Assembly (NCBI RefSeq): GCF_028736035.1
Contig: NZ_CP117866.1
Span: 10,085,001 to 10,149,000 of the forward strand
Source of the DNA: Streptomyces sp. T12
Lineage (GTDB): Bacteria > Actinomycetota > Actinomycetes > Streptomycetales > Streptomycetaceae
Length of the DNA stretch: 64,000 nt
Direction of reading: 5' to 3'
Shown: in pieces, positions 60,354 to 64,000 of the stretch
Layout of the letters: each line of letters begins with the position of its first letter
Position numbering within the stretch: position 1 is the stretch's first letter
Translations under genes and position numbers: made by a program
Notes under the pieces: generated by a model
Database searches by the model: none
What the model was told of the DNA's origin: nothing
Seen by the model: only the letters and a program-made list of their open reading frames with translations

Positions 60354-61826
60354 TTAAAGGGCCGTGCGGGCGAGGGGCAGGGCGGCGAGGGTGAAGGCGT
60401 CGGGCTGCTGGTAATAGAGCCTTCTGAGGTCGACCTGGGCGGTGACGGCGGCAGTCTCGATCTGCGCGCACGCGGCATCGAGCAGGGTGTCGGTCTCGGC
60501 GGACACGGTCAGCAGCCCGGTCAGCGCTACATCGGCGTGCCCGGCGATGAGCTGGCGTTCGCGGGCTTTGACGTCGGCGTATTCGACGGAGTCGGCTTCG
60601 GCGTCGACCTGCCCGCGGCGGGCGCGCTCGTTGGCGTCCGCGATGATCGCCGCCTTCTTGCGTTGCACGTCGCGCAGCGCGGACTCGAGCCCCTGCGGCA
60701 CGTATATAAGGGAGAGGCTGCGCCGGACGCCGGCGGTGAACATCAGGCCGTGCAGGAAGCCCGCCGAGGTTTCGGTGCGGGGCCAGTCCTCGACCCAGTA
60801 GGTGGCGTGCCGCGCGGAGTCAGTGGCGAGCCGGTCGTACTCCTCGACCTGGACCACCGGCCCGGCGGCGGCAGGGTCGGCTTCGGCCCGACCGGTGTCG
60901 GACCACTGCTGCAGCGCGGACAGTGCGCCCGGGTCGTAGGCGGTGCGGATGACGGCGGCGATCTCGCGCGCGGTGAGCCAGCCTGTCACTGTCAGTCCGG
61001 CGCTGCGGGCGGCCTGGGCGATGGCGGCGGTGGTCTGCTGCATGACGGTGAAGGCGCCGGGCAGTCCGCCGCCGGCCTGGCTGATGAGGCGCTTGGCGGC
61101 CTTGAGGTCGAGGGAGATGGCCAGGTATGCCTCGTGCGGGGCGGCGGCGGGTCCTGCGGCGGCGACGAGTTCGCTGTAGACCTGTCCGGCGACCGGGGCT
61201 TCGGGGCGGCCATGGTGGGTCCAGTGGCGGGCGAGGGTGTCGCCGCTGTCGGGCACGGTGCGTTCCAGGACCTGCACGGTGGCGACGTGTCCGGTGCGGG
61301 CGATGCCCGCCAGGGCCCGCCCCCATCCGGCGACGTTGTGGTTCTGGGTGGCTGGGTCGAGGAGTGCGAAGGCGCGTGAGGAGACGCGGGCGACGGCGGT
61401 CAGGGTCTGAGCGTGCGGGTCGTGGACGGCGGCGGCGCCGTTGGCGGAGTCGCCGGGGGTGACGACGCGCAGGGAGGCGGCGGTGCCGGGCAGGTGCAGG
61501 ATGCCGTCCTGGCGGGGACGGGTGACCGGCCGGGCGAGCCACAGGGTCTGGCCGGTGCGGCGGCGGTGCGCGTAGCGGGTGACGATCGGCGCCCAGTCGA
61601 TCAGCGAGCGGCCGTTCCGGCGGACGGCGACCAGGGCGGCGACCGCGGCCCACAGCGGGGTCAGGGCGAGGGCGCCGAGCAGCCCGGTGGATACCACGGT
61701 GACCAGCAGCAGCGCCAACGCGCTGGAGACGAGGACGAGTTGGGGCAGGGAGAGGCCGAGGAGGATGCCGCGGCGGGACCGGTGGGGGAACTTCACCGTG
61801 CCCGGGGCGACGGAGAGATCATTCAA
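60354..61826 (-). CDS. SCO6880-type conjugation protein, 490 aa
   Basis: TTG 61826. Two N-terminal membrane helices (LPQLVLVSSALALLLVTVVS and LLGALALTPLWAAVAALVAV) with the PrgI/VirB3-like pattern are followed by a long cytoplasmic region like the N-terminal domain of VirB4 (LDPATQNHNVAGWGRALAGI, YLAISLDLKAAKRLISQAGG, RHATYWVEDWPRTETSAGFL, LIYVPQGLESALRDVQRKKA). This matches the SCO6880 family found in Streptomyces type IV secretion clusters. It is probably the membrane partner of the VirB4 ATPase downstream. Confidence 0.88.
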   Translation of the reverse strand: MNDLSVAPGTVKFPHRSRRGILLGLSLPQLVLVSSALALLLVTVVSTGLLGALALTPLWAAVAALVAVRRNGRSLIDWAPIVTRYAHRRRTGQTLWLARPVTRPRQDGILHLPGTAASLRVVTPGDSANGAAAVHDPHAQTLTAVARVSSRAFALLDPATQNHNVAGWGRALAGIARTGHVATVQVLERTVPDSGDTLARHWTHHGRPEAPVAGQVYSELVAAAGPAAAPHEAYLAISLDLKAAKRLISQAGGGLPGAFTVMQQTTAAIAQAARSAGLTVTGWLTAREIAAVIRTAYDPGALSALQQWSDTGRAEADPAAAGPVVQVEEYDRLATDSARHATYWVEDWPRTETSAGFLHGLMFTAGVRRSLSLIYVPQGLESALRDVQRKKAAIIADANERARRGQVDAEADSVEYADVKARERQLIAGHADVALTGLLTVSAETDTLLDAACAQIETAAVTAQVDLRRLYYQQPDAFTLAALPLARTAL

Positions 61827-61907
61827 GGGGCGGGTCCTGGTGGCGCGGGTGGATCCCGGGGGCAGGAGGTGGCGTGCACGTCCCGCCCGCGGGTGTCGGG
61901 CAGGGGA

Positions 61908-63281
61908 TCAGAGGCCGGTCGGAGGTGGCGGCGGTGAGGCCGGCCCGCTGGACGTGGCGTTCTGTGAGCCGGGGGACGGCGGTGCGCCCTGCGGCGGCGG
62001 GGTCGTGGTCGGCGGGATGGACTGCCATCCGCTGGCCTGGCCGGAGGCGGCGTTCGCTCCGGATCCGCCAGGTCCCGGGCTGCCGCCCATCTGGCCGTTG
62101 GTGTTGTCGGACACGCTTGTCGGGGCGGGCTGGGCGGCCTTCTCCAGGCCGGACTTGATGGCATTGCCATCGGGCGATCCGCCTGTGCCGCCGCTCTGCG
62201 GGCCTTCCTTGCTTTCTCCGCCTGCGCCGGTCGGGTTGGCGGCGATGTCGCCGGGGAAACCGCCAGCGGCGTCGGGGCCCTGCGGTGCGGCGGCTGCTCC
62301 GGCTGCCGCGCCACCGGTTCCGGCGGTGGCCGCAGCGGCGGCGGCCTTGCGTGCGGCCTTTTCCGCGTGGGCCTTGGCGATCTGTGCTCCGGCGCCGCCC
62401 GCCCGGTGGATGGACTCGCCGTCGGTGCCGTCGGCTGCCCAGTGCACGAACTTGAAGACGGCGTACGGGCACAGCAGGACCAGGATCATGATCACGATGC
62501 CGGCCGTGACGTCGGCTAGAGCGGCGATGCCGTCCTTGGCCTCGGTTTTGCCCATGGCGGCGATGCCGAGGACGAAGATCACGGTCATCAAGAGCTTGCT
62601 GACGACGAGGGTGGCGGTGGCTTCGATCCAGCCCTTGCGCCAGCGTCGGGCGACCTCCCAGCCGCCGCCGGCGGCGGCGAAGATGGCCAGTGTGACCATG
62701 ACGAGGATGCCGACCTTACGGACCATCATCACGCACCAGTAGAGGAACGCGCCGATGGCGGCGCCGAGCCCGGCGACGACCGCAACGAGCCAGCCCAGCC
62801 CGGACAGGCCCGGGATCTGGCTCACCTTCACGATGCGGCGCACCGCCGAGGCGATGTCCAGGTGCGCGGCTTTGAACAGGCCGTCGCTGACGGCGTCGAC
62901 CACTTCGACGGCGACCGTGGTCAGGGCGATGGCGCAGAAGGCGAACAGGACGCCGCTCATGGTGCCGGTGAAGGCTTGCGCGAGGGCTTGTCCGTCGCGT
63001 CTGATGGCGGCCCGGACCAGTTGCGCGCAGAATGTGGCGACCAGCAGGACCAGGCCCAGTGGCAGCAGCATCTCGTAGTTGTCGACGAACCACGTCGCGT
63101 TGAGGTCCACCTTCGTGGTGGTGTTGACCGCCTCGGCGGCCAGATCGGCTGCTGCGGCTGCCAGTTCACCGGTGGACTTGGCCATCCAGTCACCGATGGC
63201 CTTGCCGGGGTCCGAGGCGAATTCCACCGCGTCACCGACGGCGCACAGCTGGTCTGCCAGGGGGAAGTCACAAAAACCCAC
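61908..63281 (-). CDS. VirB6/TrbL-like polytopic membrane protein, 457 aa
   Basis: GTG 63281 (AAAGGAGGAG upstream). At least five membrane helices between residues about 70 and 280 (LLPLGLVLLVATFCAQLV, GVLFAFCAIALTTVAVEVV, WLVAVVAGLGAAIGAFLYW, GILVMVTLAIFAAAGGGW, LLMTVIFVLGIAAMG). A long disordered Gly/Ser/Pro-rich C-terminus follows. This is the layout of VirB6/TrbL/TcpH-type inner-membrane channel proteins in Gram-positive conjugation systems. Confidence 0.87.
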   Translation of the reverse strand: MGFCDFPLADQLCAVGDAVEFASDPGKAIGDWMAKSTGELAAAAADLAAEAVNTTTKVDLNATWFVDNYEMLLPLGLVLLVATFCAQLVRAAIRRDGQALAQAFTGTMSGVLFAFCAIALTTVAVEVVDAVSDGLFKAAHLDIASAVRRIVKVSQIPGLSGLGWLVAVVAGLGAAIGAFLYWCVMMVRKVGILVMVTLAIFAAAGGGWEVARRWRKGWIEATATLVVSKLLMTVIFVLGIAAMGKTEAKDGIAALADVTAGIVIMILVLLCPYAVFKFVHWAADGTDGESIHRAGGAGAQIAKAHAEKAARKAAAAAATAGTGGAAAGAAAAPQGPDAAGGFPGDIAANPTGAGGESKEGPQSGGTGGSPDGNAIKSGLEKAAQPAPTSVSDNTNGQMGGSPGPGGSGANAASGQASGWQSIPPTTTPPPQGAPPSPGSQNATSSGPASPPPPPTGL

Positions 63282-63317
63282 GGGGAGTTACTCCTCCTTT
63301 CGTGTCTGCGGCGCGGG

Positions 63318-63998
63318 TCACTGCGTGACGTTCGGTGCGATGGCGGCCAGGGTGCAGTCGTGGTTCGGGCGGCATTGGACGGCGAGGGTCACGGCGCGCT
63401 CCTCGGCTCCGCCGCCCCCCTTTTTCCAGGCGATCTGCTGCTTGCCGTTGACGGTGACGACGTAGATGTATGCCTCGGTGATCGCGGACGGGTCGTCGGC
63501 CAGCGCCTGCTTGAACGCGGAGGGGTAGTGGCCCTCGGTGACGCCGGCGGTGGCGTGCTGGTCCTGGTCGGCCATCCGCGACCACAGCACCGGGTCGGGA
63601 ACCTGGCCGGAGACGGATGCCCAGTCGGCGTATTTGGTCTGCTTGGTCATCCAGGCGCGCATGCCGGTGAGCTGCTGGTCGCGGGTGGTGTCGCGGGTGT
63701 CGTAGGACCACAGCATCTGTGCGGCTGCCTTGGCGTAGGCGACCGGTTCGGCGATCTGCGGGGGCTTGGGCACCGACCCTGACCCGGCCGTGGGCTTCGG
63801 GGCGGTCTCGGAGGAGGGCGGGCTGTCAGCGGGGGCGGGCGCGGCGGTGTCCGGGGCCTGGTGGCCGTTGCCGCTGCTGGTCAGCAGGGCGACGGTCCCG
63901 GCGATGGCGAGCAGGATGGCGACGACGCAGGTGACGAGCGCGATGCGCTGGTTGGCCGACCAGCCCGCGCCGTACGAGGACAGCGAGAGGTTCCGCAA
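63318..63998 (-). CDS. Conjugal transfer protein with one membrane helix
   Basis: The frame is open to the window edge; TTG 63998 is a possible start, but the gene may begin outside. A membrane helix (ALVTCVVAILLAIAGTVALL) is followed by a Pro/Ala/Ser linker and a folded external domain (YAKAAAQMLWSYDTRDTTRD, MRAWMTKQTKYADW, YVVTVNGKQQIAWKKGG) that resembles the NTF2-like fold of VirB8/TcpC proteins, which bridge membrane and wall in conjugation channels. The two cysteines near the end (VQCRPNHDCTLAA) probably form a disulphide. Confidence 0.75.
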   Translation of the reverse strand: MRNLSLSSYGAGWSANQRIALVTCVVAILLAIAGTVALLTSSGNGHQAPDTAAPAPADSPPSSETAPKPTAGSGSVPKPPQIAEPVAYAKAAAQMLWSYDTRDTTRDQQLTGMRAWMTKQTKYADWASVSGQVPDPVLWSRMADQDQHATAGVTEGHYPSAFKQALADDPSAITEAYIYVVTVNGKQQIAWKKGGGGAEERAVTLAVQCRPNHDCTLAAIAPNVTQ

Positions 63999-64000
63999 TC

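Noticed and set aside
34426..63998. A TraB/FtsK-type double-strand transfer system as in classical Streptomyces plasmids
   Set aside because: No FtsK-like translocase is visible; the genes present (T4CP, VirB4, SCO6880, VirB6) belong to type IV secretion-style transfer.

Overview
The window is high-GC actinobacterial DNA, very probably Streptomyces. The grounds are overlapping ATGA/TGATG/GTGA gene junctions, frequent GTG and TTG starts, strongly G/C-biased third codon positions, and Streptomyces-typical families (DUF317, SCO6880-type conjugation protein, DUF5655 nuclease). It reads as a junction between ordinary chromosome-like DNA, a CRISPR-Cas locus and a large conjugative element (integrated element or giant plasmid). 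No integrase, att site, replication origin or complete relaxase was seen, so the element borders are unknown.

Layout. (1) 1-6020: a partial TPR-like gene, two coupled MarR-type regulators divergent from a pirin gene, about 1.2 kb without a convincing gene, a three-gene operon of a small membrane protein plus two membrane-anchored Mrr-type nucleases, and a TetR regulator. (2) 6131-10262: poorly characterised genes on the minus strand, namely membrane proteins (one frameshifted), an unknown 319-residue protein, a protein with four zinc ribbons fused to a GIY-YIG nuclease fold, and a resolvase helix-turn-helix remnant. (3) 10324-24217: a type I-C CRISPR-Cas locus with cas3 divergent from cas5-cas8c-cas7. 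No cas4, cas1 or cas2 is present. Cas7 is followed directly by a 7.8 kb array of about 108 repeats that are strongly diverged from one another. (4) 24218-28184: a non-coding stretch, a NucS/DUF91-DUF5655 nuclease, a decayed DUF317 gene and a membrane-anchored surface protein. (5) 28185-64000: a leftward, almost gap-free run of about 45 genes forming a conjugation cluster. It holds a TraG/VirD4 coupling ATPase, a VirB4 ATPase, an SCO6880 protein, a VirB6/TrbL membrane protein, a further conjugation protein that starts at or beyond the window edge, and many accessory genes.

How the genes may work together. The CRISPR locus can in principle make crRNA (Cas5), assemble Cascade (Cas5-Cas8c-Cas7) and cut (Cas3), but cannot add spacers with the genes present here. 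Repeat changes are mostly transitions that keep the hairpin pairing, which suggests old repeats still under selection for crRNA processing. In the conjugative cluster, a C5 cytosine methyltransferase, a PP-loop (PAPS-reductase/DndC-like) enzyme, a DpdA-like base transglycosylase and a GT2 glycosyltransferase could together modify element DNA against host restriction; this is inference. A winged-helix/MoxR AAA+ ATPase coupled to a vWA protein carrying an HExxH site forms a second candidate system. Many small proteins around these are paralogues built from a few unnamed modules.

Cautions. Several genes are split by single-base frameshifts (about 8300, 32745, 36440, 40075, 40642, 47695 and 49090). 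They could be real decay or residual assembly indels. Eight genes of the conjugative cluster have a Shine-Dalgarno sequence placed before CTG, ATT or ATC rather than ATG/GTG/TTG; their starts are given on that basis.
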